47,680 bases of DNA from Nitrospiria bacterium (GCA_945787655.1 CALZIJ010000014.1:1-47680); one strand, 5' to 3'. Positions 18,001 through 26,641 are shown, counted from the stretch's first letter. Made by a program: numbers and translations. Notes: generated by a model not told the origin, from the letters alone.

Positions 18001-19462
18001 ACAGGAAATCGAAGTGCCGAAAGACCTTCAACTGGAATGGGGCGCTGCTGAGTCTTGGCTCGCCTTGATTCGAGGACGGATGGATATTTGGGGGCCTGCC
18101 ACGGCGGAGCAGCTTTCTGCGGCGCTCGGTCTTGCCATTGGGCCAATTGAAGCCACACTTGAGGCCCTGGAAGGGGAAGGCACCATAATGCGGGGGCGAT
18201 TTACTCCTCAGCCTCAGACACCACAGGAACGGGAGTATTGCGCGCGGCATTTACTGGCCCGTATTCACCGCTTGACGCTAAACGGCTTACGCAGTCAAAT
18301 TGTTCCGGTATCCCCGGAAACATTGATGCGGTTTTTGTTTCAATGGCAGCATTTGCATAAAGACAAAACCCTTCAAGGCCGGGACGGGGTTCAGGAAGTA
18401 ATTGCCCGTTTGCAGGGATTTGAAATTCCGGCAAAACTCTGGGAAACACATATTCTTCCGGGCCGCGTTTCAGGATACCAAAGTCGATGGCTGGATGAGT
18501 TGGCCTTATCCGGGGAAATCTGTTGGGGGCGTACTGCGGAAAGCTTGACACGAAATGCTACAAAGGTGTTGCCTGTTTCTCTGATGTTGCGGGACGATAT
18601 GCTTTGGCTTCGGTCTTGTCGAAAAAGTCAATCGGGAGATGAGCGCAAGACGTTAAGCGGCGATGCCGAGCGCGTGCTTGAAATTTTGTTTGAGTCAGGG
18701 GCCCTGTTTTTTAATGAATTACAGTTGAAGGCCAAATTGCTGCCGACTCAATTGGAAAAAGCGCTTTGGGAACTGGTGGCCGCCGGGCGGGTCAGCGGAG
18801 ACGGGTTTAGCGCGGTTCGGTCACTCACCAAAAATAAAGCCAAAAATACAGGATATTTGCAAAGACGTGCAAAACGGTTTTGGGGCGGCCGTGTGCCGTC
18901 ACTGATCCCGAAAGGAAACGGCCGTTGGTGGCGCATGCCGGATTTTGAAAACGGGGGAGAGGAATCTACGGATATCCCTGAGGCCGATTCTGATGTTGTA
19001 AGGCTTTGGGCCTTACAACTTTTAGAACGTTACGGGGTGTTTTTTCGAAGTCTTTTAACCAGGGAATCCGGCGCACCGCCCTGGCGGGATTTGCTTCCGG
19101 TTTTCAAAAAATTGGAGGCTCGCGGCGAGATACGGGGCGGGCGTTTTATTGCCAGCCTTTCAGGAGAACAATTTGCTTTGCCGGATGCGATTCCCCTGCT
19201 CAGGCGGGCCGGGCAAGATATTTTAAAAACGATCACGGTCATTTCGGCCGCCGACCCCCTGAATTTGATTGGAATATTAACGGAAGATGCCAAAGTCCCG
19301 GCTTTGTCCACGAATGTGATTGCGTACTTGGGCGGTCAATATGCCGGACATATTCAGGGGAGGGAAAACTGGGTCGACCCTGAGATAGATGCTGTAACTG
19401 CCTCTGAAATTCATCAAAAAATGACTGATTTCCTCCATAGGGGCCCATTTTTTAGGGATTAG
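15086..19462 (+). CDS. lhr: Lhr-family superfamily 2 ATP-dependent helicase
   Basis: A 1458-residue Lhr (large helicase-related) protein, an SF2 DNA/RNA helicase tied to DNA repair. Motifs in order: Q-region, Walker A APTGSGKTLAAFMACL (about residues 38-53), Ib region TTPESLYLLLTAES, Walker B DEVH, motif III GLSATQKP, and C-terminal motifs ASLELGIDIGTIDLVIQIGS and QRIGRSGH. The DUF4145-like/Lhr central region follows (MIPKGPLDILAQQIVAMS) and a long C-terminal extension (about residues 850-1458) containing winged-helix-like stretches, as in full-length Lhr. The length agrees with full Lhr rather than Lhr-core (about 850). It starts 81 nt after the AONS-like gene on the same strand. No defect is visible. 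Confidence 0.95.
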   Translation: MALSSFHPLISNWFEQRFGRPTSAQAEGWPAILKHQDTLIAAPTGSGKTLAAFMACLDRLVREGLSGTLSDRPSVVYVSPLKALSNDVQRNLETPLQEIKALAEERGIALPEIRTWVRTGDTPQSERRAMLKNPPHIIITTPESLYLLLTAESSRALLNGVETLIIDEVHAVARDKRGAHLSLTLERLAHLCEKRPVRIGLSATQKPIERMAQFLVGSANIDAAGQPACHIVDTGHLRALDLAIETPRSPLSAVCSNEQWQEVYEQIGELVQSHRSTLIFVNTRRLSERVTHHLSELIGKEHVTSHHGSLSKKSRLLAEKRLKSGDLKAVVATASLELGIDIGTIDLVIQIGSPRAIATFLQRIGRSGHALGQVPKGRLFALTRDELLEAAALIRAVRAGHLDQIMIPKGPLDILAQQIVAMSAVEEWEETALFSLVCKAYPYRDLSKKRYEALLTMLSEGIPSSHGPKGAYVYRDRISGRLKGRRGARLAALTSGGAIPDLADYKVVSEPEGITVGSVDEDFAVESLAGDVFLLGNTSWRIQHVRSGEVVVNDAQGAAPTIPFWRGEAPSRTLELSQAVSRLREEIGQRLDCPEMAARWLSEEASVSEKGALGAVEYLTAQKASVGMIPTQSHILFERFFDESGGMQLVIHAPFGGRVNRAYGLALRKRFCRRFDFELQASADDNGLVLSLGPQQGFALEEVLNMVRPEGAQAMLEQALLPSPFFTTRWRWNTTRALVVLRQRGGKRVPPPLQRFRADDLLTQVFPALTSCPDNGNYAGNLEIPEHPLIRQTVDDVLHEAMDIEAWLRLLEDIHNKRIAVTFLDTREPSPFSYQLLNAQPYAFLDDAPLEERRARAVATRRTLSVASMQDLGALDPAAIEQVRRESWPLVTDADALHDVLLSTGILPEEDAKPLHPLLSDPAAKGEWDHWFRVLLSDGRAARGIDSKGRCYWIASEKWPMVSAARSDLSLEQEIEVPKDLQLEWGAAESWLALIRGRMDIWGPATAEQLSAALGLAIGPIEATLEALEGEGTIMRGRFTPQPQTPQEREYCARHLLARIHRLTLNGLRSQIVPVSPETLMRFLFQWQHLHKDKTLQGRDGVQEVIARLQGFEIPAKLWETHILPGRVSGYQSRWLDELALSGEICWGRTAESLTRNATKVLPVSLMLRDDMLWLRSCRKSQSGDERKTLSGDAERVLEILFESGALFFNELQLKAKLLPTQLEKALWELVAAGRVSGDGFSAVRSLTKNKAKNTGYLQRRAKRFWGGRVPSLIPKGNGRWWRMPDFENGGEESTDIPEADSDVVRLWALQLLERYGVFFRSLLTRESGAPPWRDLLPVFKKLEARGEIRGGRFIASLSGEQFALPDAIPLLRRAGQDILKTITVISAADPLNLIGILTEDAKVPALSTNVIAYLGGQYAGHIQGRENWVDPEIDAVTASEIHQKMTDFLHRGPFFRD

Positions 19463-19723
19463 GAAGGTTTTTCCCTTTAAACGTACCCTTTAATTTGATA
19501 AAGTTTGGATATATATAAACAGGCTCTATCTGCTTTTCTTCCATTCTTTCAATTCGCCACAGGTTCCTCCGCGTTTCTGTTCTCTATCGGCAGTTATTTC
19601 GTTCTCTGTATTGTTTTGTTTTCCTTTACGTAAGTATGAAAAAAGGTTGGCATTATCAACACGAGTCCCGTAATCCTTGCACTTCGGTTTAAAAATGCCC
19701 AGGCGTGGCTATTCTCTTTTTTA

Positions 19724-20536
19724 TTGCTTGTCCTGAATGCAACTTATTCACAGGTTAGTCTTGCTCAAGCCGTTACCCCGGACCCGCCAAAAACACGTTA
19801 TGTTATGGGTGTGTTTCCCTATATCTCTCTGGCAGAACTTGAGGGAGTCTTTACTCCGATCATAACTGAATTAAAGCAGGTGTTGGGCATTGAAATTCAG
19901 TTTAGGAGCAGCTCCAGTTTTGAGCGTTTTAAGGTGCGGCTCTTTGAGGAGGCCTATGATATCGCATTCATTCAGCCCTTCGATTACGTACAGGTTGCCG
20001 CTCTAATAGGGTATCGGCCCGTTGCCAATATTAATATGCCTTTGTCCGCAGTACTTGTGACAACCGTTGAAAGCGGGGTTGAAAAAATAACAGATTTAAA
20101 ACATCAGATGATTGCGCTACCACCCCGGTCTGCGGCAGTGACGCATCTGGTTAAACGGATGCTCAAACAGAACAAGGTGGAGTTGGAACAGCATATCAAA
20201 ATAAAACACGAGAAAACACACGATGCCTGTCTTCAACAACTTTTACTGGGCGCAGTGAGTGCCTGCGGAACCGCGCCGTATCCCATGGCCTTGTTTGAAA
20301 AACAAATGGGGGTCAAGTTTCGTATTTTAAAGGAATCTGAAAAAATACCTGGCTCCCTTTTTGTAGTGCATCAATCTGTCCCTCTAGAAGATTTTAGGAA
20401 AATTCAGAACACCTTGGTTACGATTTCATCTGATATAGCCGGAACTTATTGGGGAAGCATGGGTTTGACTCAACCTTTCAAATCAGTAGCAGATGATGAT
20501 TTTAATATTTTAAGACGCATTTTGGCCGAGGAGTAG
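19724..20536 (+). CDS. PhnD-like periplasmic substrate-binding protein (5' end uncertain)
   Basis: A periplasmic binding protein of the PhnD/SsuA-like (phosphonate/phosphite-type) family: TRYVMGVFPYISLAELEG, FRSSSSFERFKVRLFEEAYDIAF, QPFDYVQVAALIGYRPVA, and DACLQQLLLGAVSACGTAP. No ABC transporter permease or ATPase is nearby. The next gene, 6 nt downstream, encodes a membrane GGDEF-EAL protein, so the binding protein probably acts as its ligand sensor. The track starts at TTG, inside a hydrophobic signal peptide whose open frame extends upstream to 19640. An ATGAAAAAAGG at 19636 would join this frame as MKKVGIINTS if the A6 run were A5, so the true 5' end may be hidden by an indel. Ligand unknown. 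Confidence 0.8.
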   Translation: MLVLNATYSQVSLAQAVTPDPPKTRYVMGVFPYISLAELEGVFTPIITELKQVLGIEIQFRSSSSFERFKVRLFEEAYDIAFIQPFDYVQVAALIGYRPVANINMPLSAVLVTTVESGVEKITDLKHQMIALPPRSAAVTHLVKRMLKQNKVELEQHIKIKHEKTHDACLQQLLLGAVSACGTAPYPMALFEKQMGVKFRILKESEKIPGSLFVVHQSVPLEDFRKIQNTLVTISSDIAGTYWGSMGLTQPFKSVADDDFNILRRILAEE

Positions 20537-20542
20537 GAAATC

Positions 20543-23278
20543 GTGTTTCGCCTTCGATTAAAATATCGCATCGCCGTCACGATTTTTGTCCTCGAATTGC
20601 TCATGATTATTGGTTTGTTGTGGGTCACCTTGTCCTACTCTTTTAGAACCAGTCATGACCACTTAAAGGAGATGGATCATCTTATATTGAGTATGACGAG
20701 AGCAATGAGCCGAACGGCCTTGTTGACAGATGAGTTTTTTGAACTTCATCAACAATTTAAAGAGATCATTTCGCTTTCCAATGCGACGCATGTGGTTCTT
20801 GCCAATGAGATGGGAGAAGTCGTCTCGAGCAGTCATTTCTCTGAAATTGGAGAAGAAGCCTTTTCTATGGAAGAGAGGTCGGGATACTTTTGGCTCAGGG
20901 AAGACGTCACAAGCCTCAGTGGAGAACTGGGGACACTTTCTGTCGAATTTTCGAGCCTTGCCCGAGACAGCGCCTATATGGACGTGAGGAATCTGGCGGT
21001 CGGGGTTGCCGCCGCCGGAATGAGTATTATTGCCGTGGTAGGGTTTGTGATGGGAACCGTACTGACTCGGCGTCTTGAACGTTTGAGGCGGACGGCACAG
21101 AAAATTTCAAGTGGGGATTTTAATGCAAGGACGGCTTTAAGTGGGAAAGACGAAATCGCGCTCCTTGGACAGGCTTTTGATCGGATGGCCAATGAAATGA
21201 CGCAGAGTGTTGAGACATTCAAGGAAAGCGAAGCGCGTTTCCGGTCTTTGGTGGGAAATTTACCCGCTGTGGTCTACCGGCTTTTTTTTAGTGGAAATGA
21301 ATGGAAAGTGTTGTTTGTCAGTAAAAACAGTTATGTTTTGTCCGGATACCCCGCGGAAGATTTTATGAATGAAAACTTATGTTATCCCGACCTGATTTAT
21401 TCAGAAGATCGGGAGTCGGTTCGAAAGGCCATCCTGGACGGAATATCGAAAAAAGAACCCTACTCTGTTGAGTATCGGTTTCATCACAAAAATGGCAGGC
21501 TCATGTGGGTTCTGGATCAAGGGCAGTGCCTTTTTAATGATGAAGGAGACCCGCTGTATATTGATGGTGCCGTCTTTGATATGACCGAAAGAAAACAATA
21601 TGAGGATCAGACCCGAAAGCTTTCCAGTGCAATCGAACAAGCCGGGGATGCGATTATGATTACTGATCCGGAAGGACGGATTGAATATGTGAACCCTGCC
21701 TTTGAAAAATTGACCGGCTTTTCTGATGAGGAAGTTTTGGGGGAAAATGCGAATGTTGTGAAATCTCAAAAACACGATACCGCATTTTTTAAGAACCTGT
21801 GGCAAACGCTCCAGGAAGGAAAAAGCTTTCAGGATGTCATTATCAACCGGAAAAAAGACGGCAGCCTGTTTTATGAAGATATGTGTATTACCCCGCTGGA
21901 AGACAGTGAAGGGAATATTACACATTATATCTCGACCGGCCGGGATATTTCAGAAAGAATGAGAACGCAGAAAAAACTTTACCAATTGGCCTATCATGAC
22001 CTTCTGACACAGCTGCCCAATCGCGCCTTGTTTTTGGAGCGCTTGAGCCATGCAATCAAAGGCATGCATGGCCGGGACAAGATGCTGGGTGTCCTGTTTA
22101 TGGATCTGGACCGTTTTAAAACAATTAATGATACCTTGGGTCACGATGTTGGAGATAAACTGTTACAAGCCTTTTCTGTGCGTGTTCGGGGGTGTCTCCG
22201 TGAAGTGGATACGGTAGCCCGGCTTTCAGGGGATGAGTTTATTGTCCTGCTTGAAGGGATGACCTCCAGTGAGGATGCAGACAGGATCTGCCTTAAGATT
22301 TTAAAGGCGCTCTCAAAACCCTTTTATATCGAGTCTCGTGAGTTATTTATCACGACCAGTATTGGAATTAGTCTTTTCCCGAAAGATGCAAGGGATGCCT
22401 TTAGCTTGATGAAATATGCCGATGTGGCCATGTACCGGGCCAAAGAATTGGGGCGGAACAACTATCAGTTTTATGATACTGAAATGAGCGTCATTGCCAC
22501 AAGCCGTTTTGATATGGAAACCAAGCTGCGCCGGGCTCTCGAACGGTCTGAATTTGAGTTATATTATCAGCCTCAGATTTCTGTGTCGGATTTAAAAATA
22601 ATGGGGGTGGAGGTTTTAGTTCGGTGGCGGCATCCTGAAAAAGGGATCTTGTTACCGGCAGAATTTGTCCCGATTTTGGAAGACACGGGGCTGATTGTTC
22701 CTGTGGGGGCCTGGGTTTTGAAGACCGCGCTTGTTCAAGCCAAAACCTGGACAAGTTCCGGCATTTCACCTAATCGTTTGGCCATTAATCTTTCAAGCCG
22801 CCAGTTTAACAGTGAAATTCTGGTTGATGAGGTCTTTAATAACTTAAGGGGTGCGGATTTGGACCCGACTGTCTTGGAACTTGAGATCACGGAAAGTTTT
22901 TTGATGGAAAATAAACCGATGACTTTGGGAATGTTGAAAAAATTCAGCAATGCCGGAATTCGGTTATCTGTCGATGATTTTGGTACCGGGTATTCTTCAC
23001 TGGCCTATTTGAAGCGCTTTCCGATTGATACCCTCAAGATTGACGGGTCTTTTATCCGGGATCTGACCAGCAGCCCGGACGATGCAGCCATTGTCCGGGC
23101 AATCATCGCCATGGCAGTCAGCCTTAAAATGGAGACCGTGGCCGAAGGCGTGGAAACCGAGGCGCAGTTTGATTTTTTGAAAAAAGTAAAGTGTGACAGT
23201 ATTCAGGGTTTTTTCTTTAATCCGCCATTATCCGCACAAGAAATGACGTCCCACCTTGAGGGAAACGACCTTATTTAG
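20543..23278 (+). CDS. Membrane PAS-PAS-GGDEF-EAL cyclic-di-GMP enzyme
   Basis: A 911-residue signalling protein: N-terminal membrane helix (about residues 8-30), a short periplasmic region, a second helix (about 148-172), HAMP (about 173-228), two PAS/PAC domains (about 230-350 and 355-480), GGDEF domain (about 485-650) and EAL domain (about 660-905). The cyclase motif is RLSGDEFIVLLEG, an accepted SGDEF variant. The phosphodiesterase motif reads EVLVRWRHPEKG (EVL instead of EAL), with conserved VDDFGTGYSSLAYLKRFP and AEGVETEAQ. Both activities are therefore plausible. GTG start with a purine-rich GGAG shortly upstream. It follows the PhnD-like gene by 6 nt, suggesting that binding protein docks on its small periplasmic domain. 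Confidence 0.93.
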   Translation: MFRLRLKYRIAVTIFVLELLMIIGLLWVTLSYSFRTSHDHLKEMDHLILSMTRAMSRTALLTDEFFELHQQFKEIISLSNATHVVLANEMGEVVSSSHFSEIGEEAFSMEERSGYFWLREDVTSLSGELGTLSVEFSSLARDSAYMDVRNLAVGVAAAGMSIIAVVGFVMGTVLTRRLERLRRTAQKISSGDFNARTALSGKDEIALLGQAFDRMANEMTQSVETFKESEARFRSLVGNLPAVVYRLFFSGNEWKVLFVSKNSYVLSGYPAEDFMNENLCYPDLIYSEDRESVRKAILDGISKKEPYSVEYRFHHKNGRLMWVLDQGQCLFNDEGDPLYIDGAVFDMTERKQYEDQTRKLSSAIEQAGDAIMITDPEGRIEYVNPAFEKLTGFSDEEVLGENANVVKSQKHDTAFFKNLWQTLQEGKSFQDVIINRKKDGSLFYEDMCITPLEDSEGNITHYISTGRDISERMRTQKKLYQLAYHDLLTQLPNRALFLERLSHAIKGMHGRDKMLGVLFMDLDRFKTINDTLGHDVGDKLLQAFSVRVRGCLREVDTVARLSGDEFIVLLEGMTSSEDADRICLKILKALSKPFYIESRELFITTSIGISLFPKDARDAFSLMKYADVAMYRAKELGRNNYQFYDTEMSVIATSRFDMETKLRRALERSEFELYYQPQISVSDLKIMGVEVLVRWRHPEKGILLPAEFVPILEDTGLIVPVGAWVLKTALVQAKTWTSSGISPNRLAINLSSRQFNSEILVDEVFNNLRGADLDPTVLELEITESFLMENKPMTLGMLKKFSNAGIRLSVDDFGTGYSSLAYLKRFPIDTLKIDGSFIRDLTSSPDDAAIVRAIIAMAVSLKMETVAEGVETEAQFDFLKKVKCDSIQGFFFNPPLSAQEMTSHLEGNDLI

Positions 23279-23319
23279 CCTGAAATTTTTTTTCGATGGT
23301 CTATTTTTTGGAGGGAGGA

Positions 23320-24852
23320 TCAGGTCAATATTTTTCGGTCCAGGCTTCGGTACTGAATCGCTTCCGAAATGTCAGCGGATGAGATGAGTTCCCTCTGATC
23401 CAAATCTGCGATTGACCGCGCGACTTTTAAGATTCGATTATAGGCCCTTGCTGAAAAACCCAGTCGTGACATTGCCATTTCAACAAGGCGTTTGGAGGAT
23501 TCGTCAATCGCGCAATGGGTTTTAAGCTGTTTTGGTCGTAACTGTGCATTGCACCGAATGCCCTCTTTTTGAAACCGGCGGGATTGAAATTCCCGTGCAA
23601 TCTGGACCCTGTTTTGGATGGTTTCTGAGGGTTCATCTTTTGTTTCTATCGAGAGATCACGGAAGGAGACGGCAGGAACTTCAATATGAAGGTCTATACG
23701 GTCGAGCAAGGGGCCGGAAATTTTCGATCGATATCGTTGAACCGCCGTCGGCGTGCAGACGCAGTTGCGTTGCGGATCGGTAAAATACCCGCAGGGGCAG
23801 GGATTCATTGCAGCCACGAGCATGATTCGTGAGGGGTAAGTCAAAGAAGTGCTTGCGCGGGAAATAGTGACTTTGCCTTCTTCCAGGGGTTGTCGGAGCA
23901 CCTCTAAAACATTGCGTTTGAATTCAGGCAGTTCATCCAGAAAGAGGACGCCATTATGGGCCAAACTGACTTCGCCAGGTCGAGGAATTTGTCCTCCTCC
24001 GATTAAACCGGCATCCGAAATGGTATGGTGCGGAGAGCGAAAAGGGCGCGTGGATAGAAGCGGCGCTTGATCAGATAACAGACCGACGACGCTGTGAACT
24101 TGAGTGACTTCCAAAGACTCATCAAGCGGCATCCGGGGTAAAATTGAGGGGAAGCGTTTGGCCAGCATGGTTTTTCCAGAACCCGGCGGTCCGACCATGA
24201 GCAGATTGTGTCCTCCTGCGGCCGCGATTTCAAGGGCCCTTTTGGCGTGGGTTTGTCCTTTTACTTCTGAATAATCTTCACTATAGTCGCTTTTTTTTGA
24301 AATAATATCTGAAATATTGACGTTTACGGGAGAGACTTCCTGTTTTCCGTTTAAGAATTCAATAACCTGAGGCAGGGTGTCCATCCCCAAAACACGGATA
24401 CCGGAAACCACCGCGGCCTCTGGGCCATTTTCTGATGGGATAATGAGGCCTTCTTTCCCCAGTTTTTTTGCCAGGAGGCCGATGGATAAAGCGCCTCTGA
24501 TGGGTTTAATTCGGCCATCCAGGGAGAGCTCCCCCACGATTAAATAACGATCGAGTGTTTCTTTTCGGATCAGGCCATCCGCGGCCAATATGCCAACCGC
24601 CATGGGAAGATCGAAAGCAGAGCCCTCTTTTTTGAGGTCTGCCGGGGCCAGATTCACTGTAATTTTTTTGATGGGAAAATGAAAACCGGTGTTTTTAATG
24701 GCGGAGCGAAGGCGGTCTTTACTTTCTTTGACCGCAAGGTCTGGAAGCCCGACAATCGAGAGTAGAGGCAGGCCTTGGGACAAATCAATCTCGACATCGA
24801 CTAAGCGTGCCTCGACACCGAATAGTACTGCACTGTTAATCTTGGCGAGCAT
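23320..24852 (-). CDS. YifB/ComM-family AAA+ Mg-chelatase-like protein
   Basis: A 510-residue AAA+ protein of the YifB/ComM group; ComM is the hexameric helicase that promotes branch migration during natural transformation. It has the N-terminal S5-like/ChlI-accessory domain (VGLPDLAVKESKDRLRSA), a central ATPase domain with Walker A LLMVGPPGSGKTMLA, Walker B FLDELPEF, the NPCPCGYFTDPQRNCVC Cys-rich insert typical of the family, and the C-terminal GFSARAYNRILKVARSIADL. Length matches (about 500). It is last in a minus-strand run PilZ-lipoprotein-yifB with a 45-nt gap to the preceding gene. Function in competence is inferred from homologues. Confidence 0.93.
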   Translation of the reverse strand: MLAKINSAVLFGVEARLVDVEIDLSQGLPLLSIVGLPDLAVKESKDRLRSAIKNTGFHFPIKKITVNLAPADLKKEGSAFDLPMAVGILAADGLIRKETLDRYLIVGELSLDGRIKPIRGALSIGLLAKKLGKEGLIIPSENGPEAAVVSGIRVLGMDTLPQVIEFLNGKQEVSPVNVNISDIISKKSDYSEDYSEVKGQTHAKRALEIAAAGGHNLLMVGPPGSGKTMLAKRFPSILPRMPLDESLEVTQVHSVVGLLSDQAPLLSTRPFRSPHHTISDAGLIGGGQIPRPGEVSLAHNGVLFLDELPEFKRNVLEVLRQPLEEGKVTISRASTSLTYPSRIMLVAAMNPCPCGYFTDPQRNCVCTPTAVQRYRSKISGPLLDRIDLHIEVPAVSFRDLSIETKDEPSETIQNRVQIAREFQSRRFQKEGIRCNAQLRPKQLKTHCAIDESSKRLVEMAMSRLGFSARAYNRILKVARSIADLDQRELISSADISEAIQYRSLDRKILT

Positions 24853-24897
24853 GGAGCAATCCTAGTTTTTTAGGGGGGATTGGTATTCTGGAAAATC

Positions 24898-25365
24898 TTA
24901 AAAACGGAGTCTTGCAGTAAATCGTTCTTTGATTTCCAGCAGTCTTTTTTTATCGGGAAGATCACTGACCCAACGCCCGAGTTCCAATGAAAAAGCTTCC
25001 TGTTCCATATCCAGATCCAAACGAAAAGGGCTTTGGCTCACCACACGACCAATCAGGCGGCTTCTTCTCACCGGTGTACCGATTAAAACACCGACTTGAT
25101 GTATTTGCCAGTTTGTTTGAAAAAAACCTGCGGTCTTGTCTTCAATGACAATCTGGTCATAATAAAGCTGACTGGCTTCCAATGAAGAATGCCATGCCTG
25201 ATCATAAGGAACTGGAGATTCCGGAAGGGAAAGTCGAAGCGCACGCCGGGATACACATCCAAAAACCGAAAAACAAAGCAGACACATAAAGAGAATGTGA
25301 AGCTGTTTTTTGAAGGGTTTAGAAAAAAACTTTGATGCATTTGAAACAAAAGCGCATAAAGCCAT
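24898..25365 (-). CDS. Hypothetical lipoprotein
   Basis: A 155-residue protein with a basic N-terminus, a hydrophobic stretch and a lipobox-like FSVFGC, so it is probably exported and lipid-modified. The mature part is alpha/beta-like with a positively charged tail and no motif I recognise. The start at 25365 is well supported by GGAGAAGG seven bases upstream; that Shine-Dalgarno lies inside the last codons of the PilZ gene, three bases apart, indicating translational coupling. A role in the cell envelope downstream of c-di-GMP is possible from context only. Confidence 0.75.
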   Translation of the reverse strand: MALCAFVSNASKFFSKPFKKQLHILFMCLLCFSVFGCVSRRALRLSLPESPVPYDQAWHSSLEASQLYYDQIVIEDKTAGFFQTNWQIHQVGVLIGTPVRRSRLIGRVVSQSPFRLDLDMEQEAFSLELGRWVSDLPDKKRLLEIKERFTARLRF

Positions 25366-25368
25366 TTT

Positions 25369-25743
25369 TCAACCTTCTCCTGTGCTGTTTCTAATAAAGG
25401 AAGGCGTTATTTTCCCCTCATGATTTTCTACCCATTGATAAAGTGAGGGTTCTTTCTCCGGGTCGAGATACGCAATAAAGCGGACGCCAAACGAATTTCC
25501 TGCCGGCCCGCGGTGAACGGCTACAATTTTCCCGACCACCCGTTCTTTAAAAGATATATTTTTAAATTTTCCGGAAACATGGATCGTCACCATTTTCCCA
25601 AGCTCAAATACAGATGTTGTGTGAAAAAGAAGGCCGCCGAAGCTCAGGTTACTAATGGTCACATCCGCGGGGATAATGTCTTCACTGGACAGCCTGGCTT
25701 TGGCTGAAAATGGAACCCGAATATGCTGCCTTTTATCGACCAT
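25369..25743 (-). CDS. PilZ-domain c-di-GMP-binding protein
   Basis: A 124-residue single-domain PilZ protein. Both ligand motifs are present: RQHIR (RxxxR, residues 5-9) and NLSFGG (N/DxSxxG, about residues 32-37), followed by the beta-barrel pattern ending in FGVRFIAYL. Such proteins act as c-di-GMP effectors in motility, secretion or polysaccharide control. It precedes the lipoprotein gene by 3 nt and could respond to the GGDEF-EAL protein at 20543-23278. No signal peptide is seen. The promoter presumably lies in the A/T-rich gap 25744-26050. Confidence 0.88.
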   Translation of the reverse strand: MVDKRQHIRVPFSAKARLSSEDIIPADVTISNLSFGGLLFHTTSVFELGKMVTIHVSGKFKNISFKERVVGKIVAVHRGPAGNSFGVRFIAYLDPEKEPSLYQWVENHEGKITPSFIRNSTGEG

Positions 25744-25834
25744 GGTTTGACCTTATATCATATCTTATTTAATGATACAAATTCTTGGTTTCTTAGTTTT
25801 TGAAATGGCGATATATTGGGGCCATTCCATAATA

Positions 25835-26032
25835 TTGTCCACATCTTGTACCTTGACGGATTTTTGTAAACTCCTGTCTTTGGGAGAAAAGGTGCGATTG
25901 TATCCTGATTTATATAAGTTATTGATTTTATTGATAAAAAAATATTGCCTTATTCTTGAGCAGTTTGGAAAAAATTCAAAAAAATCGGGGTGCTTTGAAG
26001 CATGCGGTATGTTTTTCCTCAAGTTATCCACA
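25835..26032. promoter_or_regulatory. A/T-rich intergenic stretch with DnaA-box-like sites
   Basis: The gap 25744-26050 carries no convincing gene. It contains a perfect DnaA box TTATCCACA at 26024-26032, closely followed by TGTGGAAAA (one mismatch to the reverse box), and TTGTCCACA at 25835-25843. The region between is very A/T-rich. No replication gene such as dnaA, dnaN or mnmG is nearby, so an origin is not supported; the sites could titrate DnaA, regulate the PilZ promoter or be chance. Confidence 0.25.
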
Positions 26033-26050
26033 TCTACTGTGGAAAAAGGA

Positions 26051-26641
26051 CTAAAACCCTTGTTTCCCATAATTTGCACGCCCAGAAGTCTCTCTTTGCA
26101 CGCGGTCTCTACTGGCATTGTGAAAGAGGTCATTGTCGATGTAGGTCACAGAATGTACTTGTGTTTGTTCCGTTTCTTCGATTTGAAGAATCATACGCGT
26201 TGCCCCGTCATCCCAAAAAAGAAGGCGTATTCCAGTGAGGTCGTTGATTCGGGGTGGGCCATACTGTTTTGTGTTCTCTTCAATTAAAGTGCTTAGAAAG
26301 GTGTCTGGTTTATGAATCGGATGATAGATTAATTCGATTCTAAAGAGCCGGTTTTTATAAAAATCAGCAAGGACGTTTTTTAAGGAATCCGGGTATGCCG
26401 AGAGGTCGAGTTCATAACGATGTTCATCTGGAAATTGCCCGATGGCCTTTTCAACAGGTTTCCCTTGGGTTGTTTTCAAAAAGGCATGATGCTGCATGTC
26501 GAGTTGAATAGGACCATGTTTTCTTGGTATCGGCGCAGCCCCTTTAAAAATCGCATGAATGGCCAGCGCTTCTTTTAAAGGAAATGAGACAAAAAGCAGG
26601 AACACCAGTAAAGAAAGGGGGGGTAAAGCTTTTTTATGCAT
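26051..26641 (-). CDS. Hypothetical secreted protein
   Basis: About 196 residues starting MHKKALPPLSLLVFLLFVSF, a typical signal peptide ending near ALA. The mature protein has a PDSLKNVLADFYKNRLFRIEL segment, a GIRLLFWDDGATRMILQIEE strand-rich region and no cysteines or catalytic motif I can name. It resembles exported DUF-type proteins that track enzyme-like IRLLFWDD strands, but I do not recognise the family. The track begins at a GTG (26656) inside the preceding gene; the ATG at 26641 fits the signal peptide better. It directly follows the CopD-like gene and may be co-transcribed. Confidence 0.65.
   Translation of the reverse strand: MHKKALPPLSLLVFLLFVSFPLKEALAIHAIFKGAAPIPRKHGPIQLDMQHHAFLKTTQGKPVEKAIGQFPDEHRYELDLSAYPDSLKNVLADFYKNRLFRIELIYHPIHKPDTFLSTLIEENTKQYGPPRINDLTGIRLLFWDDGATRMILQIEETEQTQVHSVTYIDNDLFHNASRDRVQRETSGRANYGKQGF

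Noticed and set aside
17262-18158. 298-aa minus-strand ORF inside lhr
   Set aside because: Shadow of Lhr; composition rich in Arg/Pro/Ala, no motif.
25744-26050. Chromosomal origin of replication
   Set aside because: Only one perfect DnaA box and two near matches; no dnaA, dnaN, mnmG or parAB nearby.
25765-26133. 122-aa minus-strand ORF
   Set aside because: Mostly A/T-rich intergenic sequence, overlapping the end of the secreted protein gene in another frame; no domain seen.
25772-26287. 171-aa + strand ORF
   Set aside because: Overlaps the minus-strand secreted protein gene by more than 200 nt, has no Shine-Dalgarno and no recognisable domain; its 5' half is A/T-rich intergenic sequence.
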